DNA from: Salticus scenicus
Lineage: Eukaryota > Arthropoda > Arachnida > Araneae > Salticidae
NCBI GenBank assembly: GCA_963930645.1
Contig: OZ005654.1
Span: forward strand, 268,934,282-268,998,281
Direction: 5' to 3'
Length of the DNA stretch: 64,000 nucleotides
Shown here: in pieces, positions 1-10,562 of the stretch
Numbering within the stretch: position 1 is the first letter of the stretch
Layout of the letters: the number at the start of each line of letters is the position of its first letter
Translations under genes and position numbers: made by a program
Notes under the pieces: model-generated
The model's input: only the letters and a program-made list of their open reading frames with translations
Database searches by the model: none
What the model was told of the DNA's origin: nothing

Positions 1-700
1 CCCAGGTAGCACAGCGGTATTGCTCAACATTGGCTGAAAGTTGTCCAACCACTGCAAGCATTGGCTTCAGTTGGTTGTTTTTTATCGATTTTGGCCAGTA
101 TTGCCCAATGTTGGACTAGCAATGGTGAAATTCTGCATCTATTGATATTTAGCCTTTTAAAATGACGTTTTGATTATTTTTCTATATTTTATGGACCGAA
201 AACAAAACTAATAGCATTTTTTTTTAATTATATAAAATCACTAGGAAAAGCATATGGTAATGATTTGTATAAATAGGATTGTCGAACAACATTAGCCGAC
301 CATGCCAAAAACCGATAAGAAATTTTTTAACAAACTTTTTGCACAATTTTACAGTTAATTAGAAACAACGTCGCATTTTCACCAAAAATATTTAATATTT
401 TAAAGTAAAATTCCTGCAGAAAAGGAAAACATTAAATAGAGTGCAGCCGATATTTGCCAATAACGATCGATCTCGACAAATACGGGGCTGAATATTGCCC
501 AATCACGGCAATCATTGACGTCAGTCGATAATTTTTTACCGATCCTGGCCAGTATTACACTACAGTATTCTTCAATGCAGATTACTGATATTGACCAGTA
601 TTGTAAAAAACCTTGACATTTTTGCATTGGCCAGTCCAGCAGAGTCCGATGTTGGCCGATTGAAATAGTCTTGTTTCTGATTAGCCAATATTGTTGGAAT
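1..700. repeat. Degenerate CCAATATTGG-motif repeat region
   Basis: Variants of TTGGCCAGTATTG, GCCCAATGTTGG and GCCAATATTG recur in both orientations near 40-110, 265-300, 450-510, 545-600 and 630-690. The spacing is irregular and copies are diverged, so this is a decayed dispersed repeat or several overlapping ones and not a clean tandem array. I see no coding potential and could not define ends or a target duplication. The element may extend beyond the left edge of the window. Confidence 0.45.
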
Positions 701-1372
701 GATAGACTGAAGTACTACCTCACAAAATCCTCATCAAACTTACGTAAAGTTCATTAAGCAGTTAAGATATCCTAGGTTTTAACACTCTCTAAAAACGACT
801 CTTCAGAAAGTGTCAAAATGTTCACTCTATACAATGCTTTTGGAATTAATTTCTAAGAACGATTACAAAAGTCTAACGTCCAGAACTTGAATAAGATGAA
901 ATGTGTTTTGGTGTAAACAAAGAATGGTTAATTTATTGTTTACAACTTAGTTTAACTCCCAACTTTGGAAAATGTAGAATAACTTTCAAAGATTTTATAT
1001 TACTACATAACAATATTCTTTACAAATCAAATATTCCAAGTATATCTTATCTGTTTTTAAAAATATGGACTTCAGAACTTGTTATACGTGAATGATGGAT
1101 ATATTCTGTTATAAAATGTATGAAAAAAGAAGTCTTATAAACTAATTTTAGGCTATAAAACATAAAGAAGTATTCTTAAAAAAAAAATGTCATATGTGTC
1201 CCTAAAATTTAAAATAGAAACTATTTTTTAGGAAATAAATATTCTCACTAAATGGTCCAAAATATTTTATATATTTAACATTAACTCATTACACCACAAT
1301 ATATATTCCATAAATAAAATTTTTAAAACCCACTTTATCCACCGGACCTTAAATCTTGTAAATGAAAATTAA
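701..1372. other. A+T-rich stretch, nothing recognised
   Basis: No gene, RNA or clear mobile element is visible. The open frame at 901-1095 has low-complexity composition and no recognisable motif, so I treat it as chance. Confidence 0.6.
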
Positions 1373-1592
1373 CCTTGCTGTTCTGTTCGGGTGTATTTGA
1401 ACCAAAACTTTTTTCAATTCTTTATAAAGAAATGATATTTTAGAAATATTTTCTAGCCATTTTGTGATTTTCTTAGAGTGGGGCATACAAAATTATTTCC
1501 TGAAAATATTTTTATTTTATTTATATAGTTTTATATATTTCTTTTAAATTGTACAAATGTAATGTATAGTAAATGGGAACAGAACAGCAGGG
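1373..1592. mobile_element. TTAA-flanked miniature element (piggyBac-type), 220 bp
   Basis: The left end 1373-1388 (CCTTGCTGTTCTGTTC) and the reverse complement of 1577-1592 match over 16 bp with one mismatch. Each end abuts TTAA (1369-1372 and 1593-1596), which is the target duplication typical of the piggyBac superfamily, whose ends usually start CCY. The interior is A+T-rich and non-coding, so this is a non-autonomous element. The superfamily is inferred from the ends only. Confidence 0.8.
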
Positions 1593-1686
1593 TTAAATTA
1601 TTTTTCATTATTTTACTGTTAAAATTCTTATTTTCACCTGTTTCTCTATAAAATTAAATTTTAAAGAAATTTACACACATTGTAAG

Positions 1687-1727
<41 letters not shown>

Positions 1728-2878
1728 TTGTTTTATTTATTTAAAGAAACTAAAGAGTAAGTTAACAAAATTTCTTAACTGAGAACTGTGTTAATAAAAA
1801 TATTTGTCTGAGTTTTTCATTGACAAAATGTTTAACATTAACGAATTACCTATTACCTAAACACGTTTTCTTTCTTATTTTATATTTAATGTGTCAAATA
1901 TAGACATATATTTTGAAATAATATTCATTGTTGGGAATAAATATATGTAAAGAATACACCACGTGGCATTTGTGCATTTTTCGTTAAGACGTAAACAGTT
2001 TTGACAGAATACAAATCCCTTTAAGGATAACCTACATCCTGAAAGAATGATGTTGAAGCAAAACTTCATTTTTTCTTAGATCAGAAATGACGTTAGAAGG
2101 AAGTACAAAACCCACTTTATCATTTATCCAAGGGAATAAGGATTATTTTTTAGATAGCGTTGAAAATAGAATGTCTAAACTAAAAATTTAAAACTACTGG
2201 ATTTTAAACTGCGAAATAAATGTAATAAGTAATAAGTAAACCTTTATGCATAGCAAATTTCTAAATAATCTCATTTAATTTTATTTAAGAATGATATTGT
2301 ATTTGATAAATTATTCTTAATAACTTTCATGATAAACAAAAACTTAACTTATAAATGTTGAACAGAAATAGCAAAGTAAATTTCCACCAACGTTATAGAT
2401 GTGAAAATAAAACATATAAAATAAACATATTTCAGTTTCGGTAGCATCAAGCATTCTGTTATCAGCGTGTGAAAACGAAATATGCTCATATATGTAAACA
2501 AGGAAGCAGATACTAGTACCGGATTAAAAGCCAATAAAACTGTAAAATTTTAGAAACCAACACAAAATTGGGATATACAAAGCTGTGAAAAGGGTAAGTA
2601 TAAATCAAGAAAACGGGAATTTAATATAATATTTCCAAGAATCAGACAAATAAAGATAACGTGAATTCGCAATTAATGACTTTTATATGATTTTTATGAA
2701 TTTACACAGCTGAAAGAAATTCAAGTTTATGTAATTACTCAGGACTGAGAGGATAATTTTAACTCAATTAAAATTTAAAGTAGGGTTACTCTCCCAACAG
2801 TGCTTAGCAATGGTCTATTTGCGTATTTCATGTTTTTTAATTTAACCCGTTGGTTTTTTAGACTGTGTTTTTTTTAGA
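1593..2878. other. A+T-rich stretch with TA microsatellite
   Basis: No gene is visible. It holds the TA run listed separately. A short phrase (aaaacccactttatc) occurs near 1325 and again near 2107, which suggests small dispersed-repeat fragments. Confidence 0.55.
1689..1723. repeat. (TA)n microsatellite
   Basis: About 17 uninterrupted TA dinucleotides. Confidence 0.95.
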
Positions 2879-3030
2879 ACTGAGGAGTATTAGTCTCAAT
2901 CTACGGTTTTTTACGATACCAGTTTTACGATAGTTGGACATTTATCGAAAACGAAAATTTATCGAAAATATAATTGAATAATTTGAAAACGATGTTATAA
3001 TTCGAAATGAAAAAACTATTAGTCCTCAGT
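2879..3030. mobile_element. Inverted-repeat miniature element, family A copy 1 (152 bp)
   Basis: The ends 2879-2894 (ACTGAGGAGTATTAGT) and 3015-3030 (ACTATTAGTCCTCAGT) are inverted repeats matching at 14 of 16 positions. The interior (phrases TTTTACGATAGTTGGACA, TTATCGAAAATATAATTG) reappears at 57774-58118, where the family is split by a SINE. Homology between the copies continues past the inverted repeat into ACTAAATTCTGCTTTTGCC, so the true element may be longer on the right. No coding sequence; superfamily not assigned. Confidence 0.75.
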
Positions 3031-3068
3031 ACGAAACTAAATTCTGCTTTTGCCAGATTTTCCTCAAA

Positions 3069-3069
<1 letters not shown>

Positions 3070-3109
<40 letters not shown>

Positions 3110-3114
3110 TTTTT
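3070..3114. repeat. (CTTT)n microsatellite
   Basis: About ten uninterrupted CTTT units next to family A copy 1. The copy at 57.8 kb is followed at the same place by an ATT-type microsatellite, so the 3' flank of this family seems prone to repeat growth. Confidence 0.9.
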
Positions 3115-3640
3115 CGAAAGAAAAGGGGAAAAAAAGAAAATTGATAATATTCAGTTGCAAAACGGACTGTATAGAATTTATATATATATATTTATATATA
3201 TATATAATTTTGAATTAGGAAATAAAAAGCGCGCGTGCAAAATGAAATGAAAAATAAAACAAGATAATTAAATTTGGGTTTGAGTTAGTAATTTTTATTA
3301 TTATGTTTTTCCGATTAAAAAACTGTTTTCTTCCACATATTTACTTGCTTCTAAAGGAAAAATAACAAGTTTTCTGGTATTTATTAATTCGTTTTCTTTT
3401 AAATATCAGAGAAAAAATACGGATTAAAATATAAAACTGCTTTTGTTTCGCAAATATTCCAATAAGAGTAAATTTGCCGTGTGACTTGGAGGCATGATTG
3501 ATAATACCTTTGACACCGACACCGAAACCGGGTTTCGTATTCCATGACATGTGTTCGAGGCCAGCGCCGGATAAAATAATTTTTTCTTTTTAAATTTACT
3601 GATATTCTATTTATGCTCCAGAAAAATTTTAAATCATTTT

Positions 3641-3658
3641 GTGTGTGTGTGTGTGTGT
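3641..3658. repeat. (GT)n microsatellite
   Basis: Nine GT dinucleotides. Confidence 0.9.
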
Positions 3659-4861
3659 TCAACAGTTTAATTTTTTAATTGTGCTATTTTTTTAAATTAT
3701 ATATAAATAATCTATAAAATCTTTGAAATGCTAAAAGAAAAATACGAGTATTCTATTAAAAGTGTTTTAAAATTGTTCAGTTTCTAAAAACTCATTTTAG
3801 CTGTCTTTTCAAATAGTATTACATATTAGATATGCAGGGCTTACATTTTCAGAAATACTTATAAGCAGCGTTGTCCAGAGGCTTAGTATAATAATCTTCA
3901 GAGGGAGAAAGTGACTTATATGATTTCTTTCTATGAATATTTTTCATTCTTAGAAATGGTTTCCCTATTTCTAAACATTAGAGAGATATTGCCGACGATC
4001 TCTTTTCCTATTAATTTGTAGAATTTTGAGAAAAGTTCATTGAGATTTAATTTGTAGAATGTATTATGAAAGTGAGTAGAAAATGTATTGTGTTATCACT
4101 GAGATCATGACTCTTGACAAACAATGGTTAAATGTTCCGTCTACCGTGTAAAAAAGTAACGGCAGTTTTAGAATGTGCTGGCACCCATTTTTGTCAACAC
4201 ATTCAACAGTTAAATAGGGTAATTTACAGCGGATACATCTATAAACAAAGACTCTTTCACAAATGTTTCCGTTGAAAATTATTTCCTTTTAACTGCAGAA
4301 TATGTTAAAATATTTGCTGAAACGTCAGTGGATGCCCTCTGCTGAGACTCAAAACGATTTTGGGTTACATATGTGTGTCTGTCTGTCGCGCGATAGCGGC
4401 CGCACATACCACGTTATTGACTTGAAATTCGGTACACATGTTCATGAGCTCCGCAGAATCAGTTGTATAATTTTGTGTGTTTATTTCTTCCTTTTGGTAT
4501 TATGCAAACAAGACAGTTTTATTTGTTTCAAACATTAATTTTAAAGTTATTACAAATAAAAAAAGGTATAAGTCATTTTTTCTGCAGTGCGGCATTTTTT
4601 TTTTTTTTTTTTGTCGCTTATCTATATATATATATAATCAATAAACGGTAATAAAAATTAAACACGTAAAAAAAGAGTAAAAGATAAATCAATCATCACT
4701 TATGAATCATGAAATTAATGTCAATGTTTAAAACGAAAATAGCGAGGCTCATTGCGAACAAAATTAAAGATTACAAACAAATAATATTATAAATTAATAA
4801 ATAAAAAAAGTTACCATTGATTACATTGGATATAGACATCAAAGCTTAAATAATTAGAATT

Positions 4862-4901
4862 TCAATCATTTTCGTTCATTTTCAATCATTTTCGTTCATT
4901 T
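4862..4901. repeat. 20-bp tandem duplication
   Basis: The unit AATCATTTTCGTTCATTT with its flank is present twice head to tail with almost no divergence. Confidence 0.85.
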
Positions 4902-5320
4902 AAATTTGTTAACATCGCCACAGTTCACATGACAACTTTTAATATTACATATGTTGATTAATATTAAAGTATATTATAAAAACTGGATTAAAAGCAAAAC
5001 AAAGGTATCACTATATCGCTCTTACTTCAATTTCATATAATCTGTAACTCTTATAAATAATATCGCTAGTTAAAAATTTGCAGGCCACAATGCTGTGCTA
5101 TGGTAGAGTTGAGGATTGTTTTCCAAAACAGCTATTTCCTAGTCTCGAACCCAAAGGAGGAATATTGTCCATTAATAAATAAAAGAGTTACTCAATAAAT
5201 TAGTTAGATGTACTAAAAAATCAAACTAATGTTTATTTATTAGATAAATATTTATTTGAAAAACTTTTAAAGATATAGTGTGATAAAATCTATAAATGAC
5301 GTAACATACACTCCCTTATA

Positions 5321-6244
5321 CCAGGTGTATAAACTTAAATCCGCTGTTTGCGTATAGATGGCGCTAGTGAGTGTATTAACAGCGGACATTTAAATGTCTT
5401 ATTGTTTTTGTATTAGTTTGACGTCTGTTCACATAAATCAGAGCAAATCGTTAGTGATTTCATATAAAAACATTAATTTTTCTTCGTGTAAACATGTCTC
5501 GTTTTGTACCAAAAAAAGAGCATATGCGGGAAGCTCTGCTTTTCTGCTTCAATTTGAAGAAATCAGCAGCCGAATCGCATAGAATGCTTGTGGAAGCTTA
5601 TGGTGACAGTGCTTTGTCAGAAACAACTTGCAGAGACTGGTTTCGTCGGTTCAAAAATGGCTATTTTGACTGAAATGACAAAGAGCGTGAAAATCGGCCC
5701 CGAAAGTTTGACGACCATGAATTACAGGCTCTTTTGGACGAAGATGATACCCAATCGCAAAAAATGCTTGCCGAGAAGTTAGGTGTCACTCAACCAGCCA
5801 TTTCTATCCGTCTACATGCCATGGGAAAGTACTTATTATCAACAAAGACATGACAAACTGATTTTTCTTCATGATAACGCGCCAGCACACACGTCAAAAT
5901 TGGTCCAAAATTATCTCAAAACACTTAACTGGGAGGTGTTACCCCATCCCGCTTAATTCACCAGACCTGGCTCCTTCTGATTATCACCTGTTTTCATCAA
6001 TGGGCCATGCACTCGCCGAACAGCTCTTCGTTTCTTACGAAGACGTTCGAAAATGGCTGGACGAGTGGTTTGCCTCAAAAGATAAGGAATTCTTTTGGCG
6101 TGGAATTCACCATTTGCCCGAAAGATGGGAAAAATGTATAGTTAGCGAGGGAAACTATTTTGAATAAAATTTTGCTTTGCTTTATATAAAAAATAAATGT
6201 GTTTTTATTACTAAAAAACAGCGGATTTAAGCTTATACACCTGG
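5321..6244 (+). mobile_element. Mos1-type mariner transposon, internally deleted
   Basis: The terminal inverted repeats (5321-5349 and 6216-6244) both read CCAGGTGTATAA inward and differ at one position over 29 bp. TA target duplications lie at 5319-5320 and 6245-6246. The element is 924 bp, whereas mariners of this subfamily are about 1.3 kb, so about 360 bp are missing, all from the transposase frame. The intact ends mean that it could still be mobilised in trans by a related transposase, although that is inference. Confidence 0.95.
5494..6167 (+). pseudogene. Mariner (Mos1-like) transposase pseudogene
   Basis: Mariner transposases bind the inverted repeats and cut and paste the element through a D,D34D catalytic triad. 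The reading starts MSRFVPKKEHMREALLFCF, the N-terminal helix-turn-helix of the mauritiana-type subfamily, and ends RWEKCIVSEGNYFE before TAA at 6165. Four lesions are visible: an in-frame TGA at 5671-5673 (after KNGYFD); a large internal deletion with its junction near 5830, removing roughly 120 codons including the first catalytic Asp region; a change of frame at that junction; and one extra base near 5955, just before the SPDLAPSDYHLF block. The second Asp (FLHDNAPAHT) and third Asp (SPDLAPSDY) remain. The product cannot be active. The start codon is set by homology to the family. Confidence 0.95.
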
Positions 6245-6432
6245 TAAATGAAGAGAAATGTGTCCCATCAATTAAAATAAATTTTATTTTATGCATTCCA
6301 TCACAATTTTTCTTTTCATATTTCTATTTAAAATTATAAGTTACTTATGAAAATTGTAATAAAAAAAAAGAAAGAAAAAACCGCTTAAATTTTATTATAT
6401 TTATAAATTTAAGATTATAGTATATTTATATA

Positions 6433-7962
6433 CGCTCATGTCCATAAATTAAGGATAATGCTAGCTGAGGCAAATAAAGGTTCAGAAGCAAAACGAACAC
6501 GACTTATTCATAAAGTCCATTTATTAAACAAAAGATCAAAAACAAAAAAAAGGGGTTTATGTAGGATACCATTTATAAAAACTATGATTTTTGCTCCCTG
6601 AAGCAATTACAAAAAATATCTCCCTTACAGAAACTTAACATTACATGGTTGGTTTGATGGTTAATACATTGTATGTCCCTCAGATGATGAAATACAGTCC
6701 TTACAACGCCTAGGAATGCTGAGTATTAAATTACTGATCTGATCTTGGGGAAGATTACTCTACTCAGTAAGCAATGCTCTCCGAAGTTCTGGTACACATG
6801 TTGTCCGGTACACAGGAAGTGGTTGAAAGACTACAACTCGTCGGAAAAGCATGTCCTACATATGCTCTATCGGATTCTAGTCAGGTGATAATGCTGGCCA
6901 TTCCATGCGGGTGTTAGCTTCAGATTGTAGGCATCCGTGTACAACGATTGTACGGTGAGTCATCCATAAACATAGTAATCCATAAACACAAATTCTGGAC
7001 CCATGGCACCCCTTAACAAACATACATTTTGTTCTCAAATGATGTCCCGATAAATTTGGCCTGTCATTCTTCCGATTCGAACATGCAGATCTGTTCTGGG
7101 GCCCAATATGACCTCCCCCCCCAAAAAAAAAAAAACGAGCACTTTTGCCCTACAGTATCGGTGTCGTTCAATGATGTTGCTTTGGTGGTAACGGTTACTT
7201 GACGTTCTAAATATAAAAGTCTGGCGTGAATCACGCTGCAAGCTAAACCTGGACTCGTCGGAAAACATCACACAAGCTCACTGTGCCGCTGTCCACATTG
7301 CATGTTCTGTACTCCAAGTTAACCGCTGGCACAGTGCATTGCCGTGAGTGGAACACATCTAACAGGTCTGCGAGCATATATACCAATATCTCACAAACGT
7401 CTATACACGGTTTGTCTTGAAACTGTGGCACTCGTGGCTGCAGACAGTTGACTAGACAGGTCTGATGCTGTGCTTTATCTGCTTATTTTGGCAGTTACTA
7501 CCAAATACGGGTGGTCATTCGGCATTGCAACTTGGAGCCGACCAATACCGTAACATCGACTGGCATTTCCATCATATTGGGATCGTTGCCAAAGCCTAGA
7601 GATGGCACTTTGGGCGATTCTAAGTTCCCCCGATACTTCTATCTGAGTACGCTCACATTCTAGTCGACCGATAATTCTACCACGTAAAAAAATTATCTGC
7701 ATACGTCCTCTGTGTCATTCAGTTGTGGCACTGAGCGGCACCCAGAACGCTTGTGAACATCTTTCCTTCTTTGCTCCCATTCCTTATCTACCCCCTTCTT
7801 ACACTTTTGTCATTGTAACAACATATCGGCGTCATCTGATGGCTTCCTATAATTTGCATATTATTCTTAAAGGTGTGTGTGGTATTTTTACAGGTGAAAT
7901 TTTTGCATTAAAGTTTGATTTCAGTGTGAATCTGAATTATCCTTAATTTATGGACATGAGTG
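6433..7962 (-). mobile_element. Tc1-like DNA transposon, full length but decayed
   Basis: The ends 6433-6460 and 7935-7962 are inverted repeats (CRCTCATGTCCATAAATTA inward) with one mismatch in 28 bp. TA duplications lie at 6431-6432 and 7963-7964. The length of 1530 bp is normal for Tc1. The interior is one degraded transposase gene on the minus strand. Confidence 0.93.
6661..7702 (-). pseudogene. Tc1-like transposase pseudogene
   Basis: Tc1 transposases carry a paired-type helix-turn-helix region and a DD34E catalytic domain. Reading the minus strand from 7702, the HTH region is clear (LRGRIIGRLECERTQIEV and SAISRLWQRSQYDGN). It is followed in shifting frames by the first catalytic Asp block (MFSDESRFSLQRDSRQ), the GPRTDLHV block, the second Asp (MDDSPYN) and the Glu block (NPIEH), and ends GHTMY before a stop at 6661. 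Several frameshifts are needed between about 7430 and 7245 and near 6950. In-frame stops include one directly before NPIEH. A run of eight C and thirteen A (plus strand, about 7116-7136) sits where the conserved VMVWGGI segment should be, so a homopolymer expansion destroyed that part. Clearly inactive. Confidence 0.92.
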
Positions 7963-7964
7963 TA

Positions 7965-8804
7965 TATACTTTAACTATCCTGTCTTTAAAATCTTCTGTT
8001 TATTTATTTATTTATTTATTTCAGAGTGAAGGTAAATTAATACATTTTAATATAAAAATAAAAATATAATTATAAAATAAAAATAAAAATATTTACTGTT
8101 AAATTAGTTTTGTTAAACATAAATAATTTTTAATTATAACATCTTGCAGAAAAATAATTTAGTCTCTTTTATATTTCAATAACAGCGGAAATTCTCTTCT
8201 GTATAGAAACTATACACTTGTAGTATATAAAGTGAACATTAGTCGATGCCATTTTGACAAATATGTACAATATCTCTTTCTAAATCCTTTAAATTTTTCA
8301 CAGCATTATTTTTCAATTTCTGTTTCCTTACAGCTTAAATTAAAAAGATTTAGATTTAGGAATTTCCTGGTTATTTCAGGACCCGTAAATAGTGGCTTGT
8401 GAAAACTTCTTTAAACTAAGGGATATATTGCTGAGATAAATAATCCTTATTTCTTTTTATATTAAAAAGAATTTTTACACTTTCCAATAAGGTTGAAAAG
8501 AGTTAATCACTTCGGTTTGTCTATCTGTCCGTGCTCTAACTGCCTTAATGGAATTTCTTGAAACAGATAAAAGAAGTAAATTTACTTTGTTTGATCCAAA
8601 AACATCGATTTTTGTCAAATTTTATACGTTTGTAATAAAACTCCTGTAAAAGTTTTTAAAAATGGGCTTGTTTTTCTTAATTCGATTCTACCAGTTAGTA
8701 ACTTATAGCGATATTGATTACTTACTTTATGTCTTTAATGAGGAGATCTGCACAAAACAAAAATGGTCAGACTTGGCAGTTTTTATTTTTAAGCGCTATT
8801 TTTG

Positions 8805-8843
<39 letters not shown>

Positions 8844-9481
8844 GAAATTATGTTTTCTGAAAAGTTTTTAATTGTCGTTTGAACATTATTTTACCCCGCA
8901 TTTTTAAGATCAATCTGAATAGAGGTTATAACCATACCTTCAAATAGTCCATATGGGGTAAACTGGAGGTAACATTTACTTTTGTTTCTTTATTGGGATT
9001 TTTTTTTTTTTTTCAAATTTCTAAAACGATCTTAGTGTGATATATTAATTAACTCCCCTGCAGCAACTATTTTTATAATGGACAAAGTGTTGAGAGTATG
9101 AGCATCATTTAAAAAAAAAAAAAAAAAGTGTTTCCACTGATTTACACATCCTACATTATTCTGTTCTGAAGATACTTTTTGAGAAGACAAATCACGGCCA
9201 AGACATTATTCATAATAACTACACACTTTTAAGGGCAATATTGAAAAAACTGACCCTTAATCTACAAGAAATACAAAAGACAGTTCAGCATACATGACAT
9301 TTAATTGTTTGCAGCTACTTGGAGAAATTAGGATATGTCAGCAGAGAAAGAATATGAGTAAATTGCAGTCTCGGTAATTGAAATAAAGAAGATTCCAAAA
9401 CCACGCTCGCTGATCGCGCACTCCTCTGTCTAGTCCTTTTAATTTTATAGGCATGAAAATAAATCTAATAAAATTTGAGAC
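7965..9481. other. A+T-rich stretch, nothing recognised
   Basis: It contains a TTTA microsatellite near 7998-8022 and a T run at about 8807-8839. No gene or bounded element is visible. A slightly G+C-richer piece near 9395-9430 is too short to interpret. Confidence 0.55.
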
Positions 9482-9495
9482 ACGAGCAAAACTAA

Positions 9496-9706
9496 TAATA
9501 ACAGGAGATTTGGTGTTGGAATATTAAAACTCGAATAAACTACTACGTCAGAAACACTAAAGAAAAATATTGGAAATGCATACAGCTGTTTCGGGAGCCT
9601 AAAGCGTACCGTCTTCTGTGCAAAAAGGAGTATGAATACGAAACAGCTGTATGCATTTCCAATATTTTCTTTGGATTTTCTGTCGTAGTAGTTTATTCGG
9701 GTTTTA
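9496..9706. mobile_element. Fold-back insertion, family B copy 1 (Penelope-like candidate)
   Basis: The insert is flanked by a perfect 14-bp direct repeat, ACGAGCAAAACTAA (9482-9495 and 9707-9720), a target duplication of the length seen with retroelements. It starts with a ~26-nt single-copy extension (AACAGGAGATTTGGTGTTGG). Two inverted arms follow, from about 9522 to 9621 and from about 9640 to 9706. The right arm is truncated next to the loop and the arms have diverged. The minus-strand reading of the left arm carries CAGAAGAC and CCGAAACAGCTGTATGCA, which resembles a decayed hammerhead core. The same organisation, with a perfect palindrome, is at 44026-44246. The link to Penelope-like elements is inferred from the inverted terminal repeats, the one-sided extension, the variable target duplication and the hammerhead-like core. 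Confidence 0.7.
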
Positions 9707-9729
9707 ACGAGCAAAACTAACCCACACAA

Positions 9730-10500
9730 CAAAAATCAGCTTTCTGAGATAGTATGGAACAAAATTACGCTTGGAAAGTGCTTTCCCCTCGCTCCCAAAA
9801 AGAGGAAGGTGGAGAATTTAAAAAAATTCCTTTGAGCATGTAGGGCATATATACATAATCTGAAACCAAATTACCTCCTTTTTCAGGTAATTTGGATAAG
9901 AGTTCCGATTGGAAATGTACTTTTTGTCCCCCGCCTCAAAGAATAGAAAGGGAAATTCGGCAAATTCTCTTTATAGCGTGTGTTCAGTTTACTTAACTAA
10001 CTTACACATAAAAAATCTGCTTCGTGGGATACTTTGTAACAGAATTACGCTTAAAATAACTTTTTTTCCCCATCTCCAAGCAATTAGTTAAGAACTTTCA
10101 GAGATTTCAGATTTAGTACAAACTATTTTGAACAATTACGCTTTGAAACACGATTTTGCCCCTCTTCGGCTACTGAAGTGGAGAACGGGAGGAATCTCGA
10201 AAAAGTGCCTATGTAAAAACATGTGTGTGAATGCAATGTTGTGCCAAATTTCATAGCAATCGGTGTATACTTTCAGATATTTATGATACTGAACAATTAC
10301 GTCTTCAAACGTGCTTTTTAATCCCATCCCGTAAAGGCAGGATAATTTCGTAAATTCACTTTCTAGTGAGTGTTGGGTATACTTAATCAACCCACACACT
10401 AAAAATCCATTTCTTCAGATAATTTTGAGTTACGTTTGGAAACGCGTTCTCCCACCCCGCCTAAAGGGACAAAAGGTAAAATTTCACAAAACAAGGTATA
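9730..10500. repeat. Diverged tandem array, ~130-150-bp units, about six copies
   Basis: The phrase ATTACGCTTGGAAA, followed by a C-rich block and a purine-rich block, recurs near 9763, 9903 (GATTGGAAATG), 10043, 10136, 10295 and 10430. Unit length varies and divergence is high. Open frames in this span are artefacts of the repeat. The array directly precedes a second, unrelated array, so both may belong to one composite element. Confidence 0.65.
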
Positions 10501-10562
10501 TAAAACACGCCCATTAGTATTAGAATCGGCACCGACTTGTTTCAGGAGATGTGCTCATGTTA

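Larger units (their letters stand above)
3115..5318. other. A+T-rich stretch with minor repeats
   Basis: No gene is supported. It holds a GT run, a 20-bp tandem duplication and TA runs. The segment around 4310-4470 is richer in G+C, with a GCGGCCGC octamer and the phrase GACTTGAAATTCGGTACAC, and reads like a fragment of a dispersed repeat that I cannot name. Open frames here (3341-3662, 4302-4538) show no recognisable domain. Confidence 0.5.

Noticed and set aside
3070..3114. CTTT run considered as part of a CRISPR-like or regulatory array
   Set aside because: It is a plain microsatellite without spacers, and CRISPR arrays are not expected in this eukaryotic setting.
3341..3662. Overlapping minus-strand frames of 69 and 87 codons
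   Set aside because: One of them starts in the GT microsatellite (Thr-His repeats), and neither shows a domain.
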